Numbered from the stretch's first letter, positions 15,425 to 25,905 are shown. The stretch is 64,000 bases of DNA from Cedecea neteri (GCF_000758325.1 NZ_CP009459.1:3410001-3474000); one strand, 5' to 3'. Notes: generated by a model not told the origin, from the letters alone. Numbers and translations: made by a program.

Positions 15425-18118
15425 TCAGGGTTGTTTATTCCGCCATCTTTTTGTTAAAACTTTTTCTAATTCAACAATTAGAAACATTACGAATCCAATG
15501 CTGAAAGTTATAACCCAGTAACGGAACGGTAGCGCTTCGGTGCCAAACAACATCTGCATGAACGGTGCGTAAATGATGAGAAGCTGCAGTGCCAACAGTA
15601 CGCCACTCACAATCCAAATCCCTTTATTTGCCAGCAGCCCTTTGCTCAGTGAGAAGCCGTCATTAACGCGGCAGTTGAGCATGTAAAACCATTGGGCGGT
15701 CACCAGCGTTTGCAACAGCACGGTGCGGATAAATTCCGCCGAGTAACCACGCGGCTGCAACCAGGCCTCCAGCACAAAGGCGCTAATGGCAATCATCAGG
15801 CCGACAAACACCACTCGCCAGATGGCATAGCCGTCCATCACATGCAGATCCGCCTTACGCGGTGGACGGTTCATAATGCCCTTCTCACCCGCTTCAAACG
15901 CCAGACCAAATGACAGCGTTGCCGACGTCGCCATGTTCATCCACAGAATCAGTACCGGCGTCAACGGAATCAGGTTTCCTGCCAGTAGCGCGATTATAAT
16001 CAGCAAAGCCTGGGCAATGTTGCTGGGGATCACGAACAGAATAGTCTTTTTCAGGTTATCGTAAACCCGACGCCCCTCGTGTACCGCGCTGGCAATAGTG
16101 GAAAAGTTGTCGTCCGTTAAAACCATGTCGGCGGCTTCTTTGGTGACTTCAGTCCCCTTAATCCCCATAGCAATACCCACATCGGCCCGCTTGAGCGCCG
16201 GGGCATCGTTCACGCCATCCCCGGTCATTCCTACGACTTCCAGCTTGCTTTGTAATGCCTGAACAAGGCGGAACTTATCCTCCGGACTGGTTCGTGCAAA
16301 AATATCGTATTGCTGTGCGGCATCACTAAGCTGACGATCGTCCATCGCCTCAAGTTCGCGGCCAGTTATGGCACTTGCAGCATTACCAATACCTAACATT
16401 TGCCCTATACTCATCGCCGTTTGCGGATGGTCGCCGGTGATCATTTTCACGCGGATCCCCGCCTGGAGGCAGTCGGCAATGGCGGTGATGGCTTCCGGAC
16501 GCGGCGGATCCATCATGCCGGCAATGCCAAGCAGGATCACCCCATCACTCAGATCCGAATGATCCAGCTCTCGTTGCCCTTCGCCAGCCGGTTTCCAGGC
16601 CGCAGCCACCATGCGCAACCCTTCGCGGGCGTACTCTTCAATCTTACCTTCCCAGTAAGACTGCGCGAACGGCTGCAGCCCGTCATTCGTCTGCTGGAAC
16701 TGGCAGAGGCGGAACAGGACGTCCGGTGCGCCGGTAATCAAAATAACCTCTTCATCACCAAGACGATAAAGCGTGGACATGTATTTATACTGCGAATCAA
16801 ACGGAATTTTACTGCGCATTTGGGTATCGAGCGGCGGAAGCGGAGTTTTCGCCGCCAGCACCTTCAGCGCACCCTCGGTTGGTCCCCCAGTAATTTTCCA
16901 CAACCCCTGCTCGTCTTTGATCAGTTGACTGTCATTACAGAGGTCAATGGTGCGCAGATAGCGTTCCAGCAGAGAACCCTGCGTAATGCTGACGGGCGTC
17001 GGGTCGTCTATGGGATGAATATTCCCCACTGGCTCGTAGCTGTCTCCCTCCACGCGATAGATCGTGTCAGCGGTAATCACCGCTTTGACCGTCATTTCAT
17101 TCATGGTCAGGGTGCCAGTTTTATCCGAGCAGATGACCGTCATCGCCCCTAGCGTTTCAACCGTGGGCAGCTTACGAATGATGGCCTTGCGACGAGCCAT
17201 GGCCTGTACGCCAAGCGAAAGAATGATGGAAATAATGGCCGGCAACCCTTCCGGTACCGCTGCAACAGCGAGGCTGATAAGTGACAATACCAGCTCTGAA
17301 ACCGGCATATCTCTGAACAGGATACTGAAGACAAACAGGGCCAGCATCATCACCAGGATAGTGATGAAGATAGTTTTACCGAGCTTATCCATCTGCACCA
17401 TCAGGGGTGTACGGTGTTTTTCGATATCAGACATCATCTGATTGATATGGCCAAGCTCGGTCTCTCCACCGGTCGCGACCACCACACCTTTCCCACCGCC
17501 GGAGCTGACTGTAGTACCTGAATAGAGCAGGTTATATCGATCGCCTAAAGGCAGTTCTCCGCTTAACGCGTCGCTGTTTTTCTCAACCACGGTGGATTCA
17601 CCGGTCAGGATGGCCTCCTCCACGCGAAGGTTATGCGCTTCTATCACACGCAGGTCCGCGGGAATACGATCCCCGGCACGAATCACCACAATGTCGCCAG
17701 GGACCAGTGCCGTGGTGGGGATGGTTTCATGATTACCCTGTCGAACTACCACAACTTCGCTGGAGAGCATATTGCGAATACTTTGCAGCGATTTTTCAGC
17801 GTTGCTTTCCTGAATATGGCCAATCAGGGCGTTGATGATGGCCACGCCGAGGATCACAAACATATCAACCCAATGGCCCATGAAGAGCTTAAGCAGGGCG
17901 GCTACCAGCAGAACGTAAATCAACACATCATTAAAATGGGCCAGGAAGCGAAGCCAGGCAGGCTTGCCCTTTTTTTGTGGTAACGCATTCTCACCGTATT
18001 GCTGGAGACGGGCTGACGCCTCAATACCGCTCAGTCCCTCCGGGGTAGAGTCGATACCCGACAGGGTTTCGTCAACAGTTTGTTGATAATACGGACGTTC
18101 AGGTTTTCCTGTTTTCAT
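15425..18118 (-). CDS. P-type cation-transporting ATPase (type II)
   Basis: 897 residues with the complete P-type layout. There is an N-terminal cation-ATPase domain (Y-G-E-N-A-L-P), the actuator loop T-G-E-S, the ion-site helix motif P-E-G-L-P-A, phosphorylation motif D-K-T-G-T-L-T, hinge G-D-G-V-N-D, and a C-terminal four-helix cation-ATPase domain. Sequence type is PMR1/PacL-like, so Ca2+ or Mn2+ export, or a related alkali cation, is likely; specificity cannot be read with certainty. ATG 18118 has upstream AGGA. A universal stress protein gene lies just upstream on the same strand (47 bp), suggesting a stress-induced pair. Confidence 0.88.
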   Translation of the reverse strand: MKTGKPERPYYQQTVDETLSGIDSTPEGLSGIEASARLQQYGENALPQKKGKPAWLRFLAHFNDVLIYVLLVAALLKLFMGHWVDMFVILGVAIINALIGHIQESNAEKSLQSIRNMLSSEVVVVRQGNHETIPTTALVPGDIVVIRAGDRIPADLRVIEAHNLRVEEAILTGESTVVEKNSDALSGELPLGDRYNLLYSGTTVSSGGGKGVVVATGGETELGHINQMMSDIEKHRTPLMVQMDKLGKTIFITILVMMLALFVFSILFRDMPVSELVLSLISLAVAAVPEGLPAIISIILSLGVQAMARRKAIIRKLPTVETLGAMTVICSDKTGTLTMNEMTVKAVITADTIYRVEGDSYEPVGNIHPIDDPTPVSITQGSLLERYLRTIDLCNDSQLIKDEQGLWKITGGPTEGALKVLAAKTPLPPLDTQMRSKIPFDSQYKYMSTLYRLGDEEVILITGAPDVLFRLCQFQQTNDGLQPFAQSYWEGKIEEYAREGLRMVAAAWKPAGEGQRELDHSDLSDGVILLGIAGMMDPPRPEAITAIADCLQAGIRVKMITGDHPQTAMSIGQMLGIGNAASAITGRELEAMDDRQLSDAAQQYDIFARTSPEDKFRLVQALQSKLEVVGMTGDGVNDAPALKRADVGIAMGIKGTEVTKEAADMVLTDDNFSTIASAVHEGRRVYDNLKKTILFVIPSNIAQALLIIIALLAGNLIPLTPVLILWMNMATSATLSFGLAFEAGEKGIMNRPPRKADLHVMDGYAIWRVVFVGLMIAISAFVLEAWLQPRGYSAEFIRTVLLQTLVTAQWFYMLNCRVNDGFSLSKGLLANKGIWIVSGVLLALQLLIIYAPFMQMLFGTEALPFRYWVITFSIGFVMFLIVELEKVLTKRWRNKQP

Positions 18119-18165
18119 CGTTCATTCCTCAGGATCTTTTCAGAAATCACCTTGCTTTCATGTCA

Positions 18166-18597
18166 TTAACGAATAACGAAAACAGGAACATGTGCGTAAC
18201 GAACAATACTTGCCGCCTCAGACCCTAACAAATGGGTTTGAATATTTGGATTTCGTGAGCCAACAATAATCGCACCGGCAGCAATTTCATCCGCCAGCTT
18301 AATAACTTCATCGCGGACATTCCCGCTACGTACATGAAGATGAACATGCCCTTCAGGCTGATTCAATTTTTTGATCAGGGCAGACAATTTTTCTTTCGAA
18401 TTATTAATCATATATTCATCCATCTTTCGCGCATCTGAAATAAAACCACGTGTCAGTTCAGTTGAAAATGTTGGCATGACATGCAGCAAATGAATCTCAC
18501 CCGAAGCACTTTGCGCCAAAAACTTTGCGTGCTGCAACGCCTTGTCAGCCAGGCCGGTCTCGTATACATCTACCGGAACCAGAATGTTTTTATACAT
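18166..18597 (-). CDS. Universal stress protein, UspF/UspG type
   Basis: 143 residues from ATG 18597, preceded by AAGGAT; a longer start at 18615 lacks a site. The N-terminal K-N-I-L-V-P-V-D-V and the ATP-binding tail G-S-R-N-P-N-I-Q-T-H-L-L-G-S-E-A-A-S-I-V match the nucleotide-binding UspF/UspG branch. Cytosolic. Directly upstream of the P-type ATPase in the same direction, so probably co-transcribed. Confidence 0.88.
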   Translation of the reverse strand: MYKNILVPVDVYETGLADKALQHAKFLAQSASGEIHLLHVMPTFSTELTRGFISDARKMDEYMINNSKEKLSALIKKLNQPEGHVHLHVRSGNVRDEVIKLADEIAAGAIIVGSRNPNIQTHLLGSEAASIVRYAHVPVFVIR

Positions 18598-18902
18598 AAC
18601 GTGTATCCTTTTCATAACCTAAACGAGAATGAGTGAGTCAGGAGAGACCGCATAAAAATCAGGTTTGCGATTTAATTCCTGTCACGGAAAGAAAAGACGG
18701 GTGCTATTAAACGTAGCACAGGAATATCAGGATGTTATTAAGAAGCTGCGCGGTGATGTCGCTAACCTTTTGTCATTGTGCAACAGGTTCCTGATAATTG
18801 TTATTTAACATTTATTTATTCAGCGACTATGCTCATAGTCTGTCACACGACACGCTTGATATTACTATTCCTGTCGCCGGCGTCCGGCTTATGGAGGAAT
18901 TT

Positions 18903-19013
18903 ATGTATGGTGTAAACCTAATCCGACTTGGTATGTTTATTGCTTTTGCTGTTATTGGTAGCACTGCAATTGGTTTATTTACCTATATAGTTGTCACTGT
19001 TCTGGCAGAATAG
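18903..19013 (+). CDS. Small single-pass membrane protein (36 aa)
   Basis: ATG 18903 with GGAGGA 8 bp upstream. After Y-G-V-N-L-I-R-L it is one continuous hydrophobic helix (about residues 10-34) ending A-E. It is the first gene of the RND-type cluster, 57 bp before the adaptor gene. Likely a small inner-membrane protein; the excellent ribosome site supports translation. Function unknown. Confidence 0.65.
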   Translation: MYGVNLIRLGMFIAFAVIGSTAIGLFTYIVVTVLAE

Positions 19014-19070
19014 CTTCACCCCATTTTCTGTTGCGAAATAAATAAAAAGGCTATTTATTAGGGGAATACA

Positions 19071-20156
19071 GTGAACCGCTACATCTCTCTTTTACCGTTC
19101 GTTATGTTAACGCTTACGGCGTGCGACCCGAAATCTGAACAAGCCCTCTCCCTGCCGCGAATGGTAAAAGTGGCGGAGGTTACTGTCCCCGGTCACGCCC
19201 AGCAGCGCGTTTTTCCCGCCCGCATTGAATCGGGTGATGCCACAGACCTTTCCTTCAAGCGCGCAGGTCAAATTGACGCGCTCGATATTCGCCAGGGCGC
19301 AGCCATCAAGCAGGGGCAACAGCTTGCCAGATTGAACGCCCGAGAAGCCGAGCAGCGGGTTAACGATAGGCAAACTGCGGCAACATTGGCCCAGCGGCAA
19401 TTCGCGCGCTTCCAGACGCTGGCGGGACGCCAGGCTATCTCGAAAGCAGAAATGGATGTTCAGCGTGCGAATCGAGATTCGGCGAATGCGGCACTACAAA
19501 TTGCCCGTGAAGAGCTGAATCAGATGACGCTTGTCGCCCCCTTCAGCGGGACGGCAGCCAGCGTTCATGTACGAAACCACCAGGTGGTGTCTGCCGGTCA
19601 GCCCATTGCAACCTTGACCCGAACCGACCAGTTGGACGTGGTGTTTAGTATTCCTGAGAACCTGTTCAAAACGTTTGATATCCGTAACGCGCAGTATCGC
19701 CCCGTGGTCAGAATTAACGCTATCCCGAATCGGGAATTTACCGCTGTCTATAAGGAGCACTCGGGCAGCAGCGACAACAATACCCTGACCTGGCAGGTGA
19801 TACTTACCATGCCGCGGCCAGATGATTTTCCCGCCGTCGGTGGCATAAGCGGTACGGTGACGATTAATTTAACCAACCTCCCTGCTGGCACTGGCGCACA
19901 TGGGGTGGTCATACCGATTGAGGCGGTCTTTAATCCGAATAATAGTCCGCGCAATGAGCCGCATGTCTGGGTCGTCACGGGTGAAGGCGACGCGCTCCAC
20001 CTTGAAGACCGCAAGGTCAGCGTGGGGCAAGTGAGCACCGACGGCGTGATAATCACCAGTGGGCTTAAAGTCGGTGAACGCGTGGTGGCCGCAGGCGTTG
20101 GGGAGCTACATGCTAACCAGCCGGTGCGCATCTGGACGCGTGAACGGGGGCTGTGA
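19071..20156 (+). CDS. RND efflux periplasmic adaptor lipoprotein (HlyD/AcrA family)
   Basis: 361 residues from GTG 19071, with AGGGGAA upstream. A signal peptide ends in L-T-A-C (Cys 18), giving a lipid-anchored periplasmic adaptor. The lipoyl-like half motifs (F-K-R-A-G-Q-I-D-A-L-D-I-R-Q-G and L-V-A-P-F-S-G-T-A-A) flank an alpha-hairpin, with beta-barrel and membrane-proximal domains after it. The stop overlaps the RND pump start by one base. No outer-membrane channel gene is in the cluster, so TolC would be the expected partner. Confidence 0.88.
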   Translation: MNRYISLLPFVMLTLTACDPKSEQALSLPRMVKVAEVTVPGHAQQRVFPARIESGDATDLSFKRAGQIDALDIRQGAAIKQGQQLARLNAREAEQRVNDRQTAATLAQRQFARFQTLAGRQAISKAEMDVQRANRDSANAALQIAREELNQMTLVAPFSGTAASVHVRNHQVVSAGQPIATLTRTDQLDVVFSIPENLFKTFDIRNAQYRPVVRINAIPNREFTAVYKEHSGSSDNNTLTWQVILTMPRPDDFPAVGGISGTVTINLTNLPAGTGAHGVVIPIEAVFNPNNSPRNEPHVWVVTGEGDALHLEDRKVSVGQVSTDGVIITSGLKVGERVVAAGVGELHANQPVRIWTRERGL

Positions 20157-23100
20157 TGGATATCTCTCGTCAATTTATCAATAACCCTATTCGCGTCTGG
20201 CTAACAATTCTGCTGCTCGGGATCGGGGGTATTTTTGCACTTTTGAATATCGGCAGACTGGAAGATCCCGCCTTTACCATTAAAACGGCAGTGGTGATAA
20301 CACACTATCCCGGCGCATCTGCTCAGCAGGTAGAAGAAGAGGTCACCCTGCCATTAGAGAATGCCCTTCAGCAGTTGCCTTATCTGGACAATGTCAACTC
20401 CATCTCTTCAAATGGCCTGTCACAAATCACCGTTAACATTGCCTCACGCTATCACTCGAACGAACTGCCGCAGATCTGGGATGAACTACGCCGTCGCGTG
20501 GGGGATGCCTCGCGTCAATTCCCGCCGGGCGTCGTTCCCCCTTTTGTGAATGACGATTTCGGTGATGTATTCGGCTTTTTCTTCTCGATTTCCGGTGATG
20601 AATTCAGTAACCCCGAACTCGTTCGCTACGCCGAGCAGTTGCGTCGCGAATTGATTCTTGTACCCGGAGTCGCTAAGGTCGCCATCGGTGGGGCCATCGG
20701 CCAGCAGATCAATATTGATATCTCTCTGGTCAAGATGGCCGCGCGCGGTATTACACTGAATACGCTTTCCACTCAGCTCAGCCGGCTTAACGTCGTTTCC
20801 AGCGCCGGAGAAATGACTTCCGGCACCGAATCTATTCGCCTGCACCCCTCCGGTGAGTTCGAAAACCTTGACGAAACTGGCGGATCTCGTCATCACGCCT
20901 TCTGGCACCGGGGCGGCTACGCGGCTGAGGGATATCGCCACGCTGTCGCGCGGGCTTAACGAATCGCCAGCCAGTATCTACCATGCTAACGGCAGAAAAG
21001 CCGTCACCATGGGCGTCTCATTTATTCCCGGCGTGAACGTTATCGACGTGGGCCATGCGCTGGAGGCGAAGCTAAACCATATGTCGGCGGAGAAACCGGC
21101 AGGTATACACATAGACACGTTTTACGATCAGGCCGCCGAAGTGGGGCACTCTGTTAACGGTTTTATCATTAACTTCCTGATGGCGCTGGCGATTGTGATC
21201 GGCGTGCTGCTGATCTTTATGGGTGTACGGAGCGGGATCATCATTGCCTTCTCCCTGGCGCTTAACGTGCTGGGTACATTGTTGATCATGTATCTATGGG
21301 GGATTGAACTGCAGCGCATCTCGCTCGGAGCGCTGATTATCGCCCTTAGTATGCTGGTAGATAATGCCATCGTGATTGTTGAAGGAGTACTCATTGCCCG
21401 ACAGCAAGGCTCACCGCTGCTGACCGCCGTCAACTACATCATCCGTCGTTCTGCCCTGCCGCTGCTGGGGGCGACGGTAATCGCCATTCTGGCGTTTGCG
21501 CCGATCGGGCTGTCGCAGGATTCCACCGGGGAGTACTGTAAATCGCTATTCCAGGTACTGCTGATTTCACTGATGCTGAGCTGGTTCTCCGCGCTCACCA
21601 TCACGCCGGTGCTGATTAAATGGTGGTTGTTCAAAAAACACGATTCACCTGAAAAAACAGACAAGTCAGATCCTTACGACAAACGTCTCTATCGCCTCTA
21701 TCAGCAACTGCTTAATGCATTGTTGCACAATAAAACGACGACACTCATGGTGATGGCTGCACTGCTGGCAGCGTCTATTTGGGGTTTCAGCGCCGTACGA
21801 CAAAACTTTTTCCCGTCGTCCAATACACCGATTTTCTTTGTCGACCTCTGGTTGCCCTACGGCACCAATATCAAGTGGACCGAGAAAATGACCAGCGATA
21901 TCGAAACGACGATTAACGACCAGCCTGGCGTGGAAACCACCGTCTCAACCATTGGTCAGGGGAGCATGAGGTTTATTTTGACCTACAGTGGGCAGCGGCA
22001 GTACAGCAACTATGCGCAGATCATGGTGAGAATGGATGACCAGCGCAACATATCCGCCTTAACCCGACACGTAGATGAGTACATCTCGCGAAACTATCCC
22101 CAGGTAAACGCCAGCACAACACGGGTGATGTTTGGCCCCTCTGGTGACAGTGCCATTGAAGTACGAATTAAAGGGCCCGATCCAGACCGGCTGCGTTTGA
22201 TTGCCAGCCAGGTAGACGACATCCTCGCGCGCGACCCGGCCACGGGCAGCGTCAGGAACGACTGGCAAAACCGTAGCAAAGTGATCCGCCCGCAATTCAT
22301 TGCCGCACTGGGCCGTGAGCTTGGCGTTGATAAACAGGATGTTGATAACGCCCTGGAGATGAATTTCTCCGGCAGTCGGGTGGGATTGTATCGTGAAGGC
22401 AGTGACCTCCTGCCAGTGGTGGTGCGTCCCCCGGAGAGCGAACGGCTGGATGCCAATCACCTGAACAACGTGCTGGTATGGAGCCAGACACGGCAGCAGT
22501 ATATTCCCCTGAGTAATGTCGTCAGCAGTTTCTCACTGGAGTGGGAAGATCCGCTCATTCTTCGCCGCGACCGCTCTCGGGTACTAACGGTTCAGAGCGA
22601 CCCGGATCCGCTGAGTCAGCAAACCTCTGGCGATATTCTCGCCCGCGTGAAACCTCAAATTGATGCCCTCACCTTGCCACAGGGCTACAGCATTGAGTGG
22701 GGAGGTGACGCGGAGAACTCCAGCGAAGCTCAGCAAGGGCTGTTCACTACGCTGCCTCTGGGATATCTGGTGATGTTTGTGATAACGGTTCTTATGTTCA
22801 GCTCAGTAAAAAACGCCGTAGCTATCTGGCTGACCGTACCGCTGGCGTTGATTGGCGTCACGCCAGGATTCTTGATTACCGACATCCCCTTTGGCTTTAT
22901 GGCGCTGATTGGCCTGCTCAGCCTGAGTGGAATGTTGATTCGCAATGGTATCGTATTGGTGGAAGAGATCGAACAGCAGAAAATGCAAAAGGACCAGCAC
23001 AGTGCGATCATTTATGCCGCCACTTCGCGCCTGCGCCCTATCCTGCTCACCGCATTTACTACGGTACTTGGACTGGCGCCGCTGTTACTGGATGTTTTCT

Positions 23101-23219
23101 TCCAGAGTATGGCCGTTGTCATTATGTTTGGACTTGGATTTGCCACGATCCTGACACTATTGGTACTCCCCGTGATTTATGCGTCTTTTCATCGTAAGGA
23201 CGAAACCAGACAACAATGA
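20156..23219 (+). pseudogene. RND efflux pump (AcrB/AcrD/AcrF superfamily), frameshifted
   Basis: The frame beginning at ATG 20156 encodes an RND N-terminus (R-Q-F-I-N-N-P-I-R-V-W, Y-P-G-A-S-A-Q-Q-V-E-E-E-V) and loses homology near 20877. The second frame resumes at once (L-A-D-L-V-I-T-P-S-G, R-L-R-D-I-A) and continues to TGA 23219. It carries the central D-N-A-I-V-I-V-E motif of helix 4 and a second R-N-G-I-V-L-V-E-E. Removing one A from GAAAC at 20874-20876 gives a continuous ~1,020-residue pump. In the sequence as given the pump is broken; a sequencing error or programmed slippage are alternatives. It is translationally coupled to genes on both sides. Confidence 0.85.
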
Positions 23220-24181
23220 ATGCGACAGGGCTGAACATTATCAAGACGCTGGGCTGTATGACGGCAGTCACCTTCTACACCATCTATAATACCTGGGATC
23301 ATTATGATTATGACTATCACTGGATCCTCGGTTTTTTAACCTTTATTTCGACGATTGCCACACCTCTGTTTTTTGTGGTTGCAGGCTATCTGGACGGACA
23401 ATCCCGGCACGACACTCGCTGGCAACTGGATAAAATTAAAAGTCTGGTGATCGTTTTCCTGTTCTGGGTCACTATCTATTATCTGTGGGAGCCTTATCAG
23501 CGTGGATATTTGATCCAACCATGGTTTGTATTCGCTTTTGTTGTGATTTACACCTTCCATCCGGCAGTGGAGTGGCTCAGCAAGCGGCGGGCGCTGTTCT
23601 GCAGCGTAATTGCCGGCCTGCTGCTCTTCTCCTACGGATATGATTTGCTTGCAGCGCTCTACCCAGCCCCCCATATTCTTTCGCTTTCTCCGCAGTATCG
23701 CCTGTGGACGTGGTTACTGTTTTACCTGACAGGGCAGCTTTTCTGCGATCCAAAAATCGCCGAGTGGATAAGCCGCAGGAATGTTGTCAAGGCAGCAGCG
23801 GTCGCCATTCCATTTATTTATCTCTTCACATGGTTTTACGAGCGCCACTTCTTTTTTGCCCTCTTCAAGGCTGACAGAAACGCCTTTATTCTCACCGGCT
23901 CGCAAATCTACATTTTGATCATCGCGCTGGTGATTGCGGCGAACGGAGTTCGCTTTCGCCGCAATGCCGAATTTAAGGAGTCCATTCTGGCCAGCATCAG
24001 CAAAACGATGACTGGCGTATATATTATGCACTATTCGGTGTTTCATCTGCTGACGGTGCTGATACCAGTAACGTCTCTCGGCATGAAGCTGCTGTTGATT
24101 GTGCTCACTTTCGTCACCTCAGTTATGTTCTCCATGCTGGTTCTCTCTAATACAGTGGCAAAAAAGGTCATTACACTTTGA
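23216..24181 (+). CDS. Acyltransferase-3 family membrane protein
   Basis: 321 residues with about ten hydrophobic helices. I-S-T-I-A-T-P-L-F-F-V-V-A-G-Y and the late V-Y-I-M-H-Y-S-V-F-H are acyltransferase-3 (OafA/WecH-like) features. These enzymes transfer acetyl or other acyl groups to sugars or peptidoglycan from the inner membrane. The canonical early His of the family is not clear here. Its ATGA overlap with the pump gene shows it belongs to the same operon, an uncommon partner for an RND pump. Confidence 0.7.
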   Translation: MNATGLNIIKTLGCMTAVTFYTIYNTWDHYDYDYHWILGFLTFISTIATPLFFVVAGYLDGQSRHDTRWQLDKIKSLVIVFLFWVTIYYLWEPYQRGYLIQPWFVFAFVVIYTFHPAVEWLSKRRALFCSVIAGLLLFSYGYDLLAALYPAPHILSLSPQYRLWTWLLFYLTGQLFCDPKIAEWISRRNVVKAAAVAIPFIYLFTWFYERHFFFALFKADRNAFILTGSQIYILIIALVIAANGVRFRRNAEFKESILASISKTMTGVYIMHYSVFHLLTVLIPVTSLGMKLLLIVLTFVTSVMFSMLVLSNTVAKKVITL

Positions 24182-24231
24182 AAGGATAAAGAACATATCA
24201 CCGTTGATATAAGGAGCGGGTTTGGAAAGGA

Positions 24232-24612
24232 TTATTTTGGAAACAGGGACTCCACGCCGGTTTGCGGATCATCAAGCCGGTTCATCTGCCCCCATGTCAT
24301 GACGGCGCCGCCGTGTGCCACAAAGTGCTGCACCACATCTTTTTCACTGTCCGTCAGAGAATCACAAAGAGCGGCCAACTGCTGCTCTGCAGTGGCCTTT
24401 CCTTTCCGGGCCATAAGACGCTGATGCCATCCTCCGGCAATAATCTTGACGATCGGAAACGAAATAATAAATGCAAACAGCGTCAGGACAGAGTCATGAA
24501 GGACCAGATAGCAGCTCATCCCGGCGAGTCCGGCGACAAATATGGCGACATTAATGCTGAAATCCTTCTCCGCATAAACACTGTCGAACAGTTTTCCGAG
24601 AAATTCGGTCAT
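24232..24612 (-). CDS. Membrane protein, possibly superinfection-exclusion-B-like
   Basis: 126 residues with GGGA before ATG 24612. Two closely spaced hydrophobic helices (about 21-38 and 42-60) are followed by a cytosolic helical domain, L-T-D-S-E-K-D-V-V-Q-H-F-V and G-A-V-M-T-W-G-Q-M-N-R-L. The architecture recalls SieB-type proteins, but the resemblance is by layout and a few residues only. Convergent with the acyltransferase gene. Confidence 0.5.
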   Translation of the reverse strand: MTEFLGKLFDSVYAEKDFSINVAIFVAGLAGMSCYLVLHDSVLTLFAFIISFPIVKIIAGGWHQRLMARKGKATAEQQLAALCDSLTDSEKDVVQHFVAHGGAVMTWGQMNRLDDPQTGVESLFPK

Positions 24613-24832
24613 TACTTCACTCCCTGCTTGCTATGTCGATAGCTTTAAAGGCGCAAACCAAGTTGATGAATTGATGAACTGAATTCTCGCTCAACATAAG
24701 TTAAATTAGTGAGCCGCGGATGTTTTATAACCAGCTTCAATCTTGCCCTGCGTTACCCGTTCTTTTAGCTGCGTATTCGTCACGCGGCGCACTTAGCGCC
24801 GCATCCATGCCCTCAGCCATGTAAAACCCAAA
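24613..24832. other. Gene-free stretch
   Basis: No coding frame that I can support. A 7-bp GC hairpin (GCGGCGC 24784-24790 with GCGCCGC 24796-24802) is the only structure noticed; the leftward promoter of the 126-aa membrane protein should lie here. Confidence 0.35.
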
Positions 24833-24860
24833 AAAAATCCCCTTCAATGAGGGGATTTTT
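24833..24860. terminator. Bidirectional rho-independent terminator
   Basis: AAAAATCCCC (24833-24842) pairs with GGGGATTTTT (24851-24860) around an 8-nt loop, with A-tract and T-tract on the two sides. It lies downstream of the DUF4282 gene reading leftward. Confidence 0.8.
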
Positions 24861-24902
24861 ACACCTTGGGGCGGCTATTGGTACGCCGTGACCGCTGGCA
24901 AC

Positions 24903-25244
24903 TTAGGGCTGTTTTTTCCAGAGCGAATCCGCTGACTCGCCCTCTCTAATGTCTTTCCATTCTTTAACAGGCTCATCAGGCTCGCCTTTATCTTTAGATA
25001 CTGCTTCGCAAATTTTGCGTAGATATTCGTTATTTTTGAATGACACCATAATCAACTCAAAAAGCACTCGAACCAAAATCAAAGATAATGCAAATCCAAT
25101 AGTTATCCCGCCGCTACCCTGGACCCATCCAACAACACTACCAATAATTAATAAAATTGTTGTTAACCAGTACACCACAGTGATTATTTTTGGTGTAATT
25201 AATGATTCAAACGTTGCGAAATTCTTAAATCCGTTTTGACTCAT
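24903..25244 (-). CDS. DUF4282-type membrane protein
   Basis: 113 residues with AGGGA before ATG 25244. The F-A-T-F-E-S-L-I-T-P-K-I-I motif followed by two hydrophobic helices (about 20-42 and 47-68) is the DUF4282 pattern. The C-terminal third is charged and cytosolic. Role unknown in the family. Confidence 0.75.
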   Translation of the reverse strand: MSQNGFKNFATFESLITPKIITVVYWLTTILLIIGSVVGWVQGSGGITIGFALSLILVRVLFELIMVSFKNNEYLRKICEAVSKDKGEPDEPVKEWKDIREGESADSLWKKQP

Positions 25245-25371
25245 ATCAATTCCCTACCTTGCTCCTGTTGACTCTACAATATTTCCCGGTAAATGCTCTC
25301 ATATTGTACCAGTACCCCGAGTGTTATTATAGCTTCAGCGGCCTATCCTTGTACGGCTTGACCGTCCTTCA

Positions 25372-25905
25372 CTACAGACTGCCGGTCAGGAAATTACGAC
25401 AGGTATTATTGTTAATAGGCCAGCCTTTAGCCCGAGGCATACTGAATTCTTCCTCGATCCTCTTGGTATGAAACTTGTTCAAATACTCTGCATCCGCATT
25501 ATTGGCGATCTCAAGTACACTGCTATAGTGAAAGTAATAGCTTTTGTTGGCTTCTGGGATAAATGCCACAGATTGTATATGTGTCGTCCCCGAGATATCA
25601 GTGCTGACGGTTCGTAAGGCATAGGGTTTCCCCGGTTTTATCGTGAATTTATTCAGACCAAGGGTTTCACTCTTCCAAAACCATCTAATGATGGTCAGTT
25701 CCTCGTCATTTACTTTTTCATAGCACTTGTCTTTATCGTTACGAATATAGGTGACAAGCGCTTTTACGTCAGTGTTATCGTCATACAGATATATTGTAGA
25801 TGCATCGCTTCCGGCATACATTTTTGATTTATCTATGGTGGCACAGGCCGTAAGTGAGCAAGCGGCGATAACGATAATAACGCTTTTCTTGAGACTCAAA
25901 TTCAT
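25372..25905 (-). CDS. Predicted lipoprotein of unknown function
   Basis: 177 residues from ATG 25905 (AGGAT upstream; an in-frame start at 25926 is less likely). The signal peptide ends S-L-T-A-C, with Cys about 21. The mature part has mixed beta segments, including S-T-I-Y-L-Y-D-D-N and K-P-G-K-P-Y-A-L-R-T, two well separated Cys (K-C-Y-E and N-T-C-R), and resembles DUF2846-like lipoproteins in layout. No neighbour suggests a role. Confidence 0.7.
   Translation of the reverse strand: MNLSLKKSVIIVIAACSLTACATIDKSKMYAGSDASTIYLYDDNTDVKALVTYIRNDKDKCYEKVNDEELTIIRWFWKSETLGLNKFTIKPGKPYALRTVSTDISGTTHIQSVAFIPEANKSYYFHYSSVLEIANNADAEYLNKFHTKRIEEEFSMPRAKGWPINNNTCRNFLTGSL

Noticed and set aside
16400..17152. 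250-codon ORF antisense to the P-type ATPase
   Set aside because: Lies wholly inside a well conserved gene on the other strand; composition is His/Arg-rich as expected for an antisense shadow.
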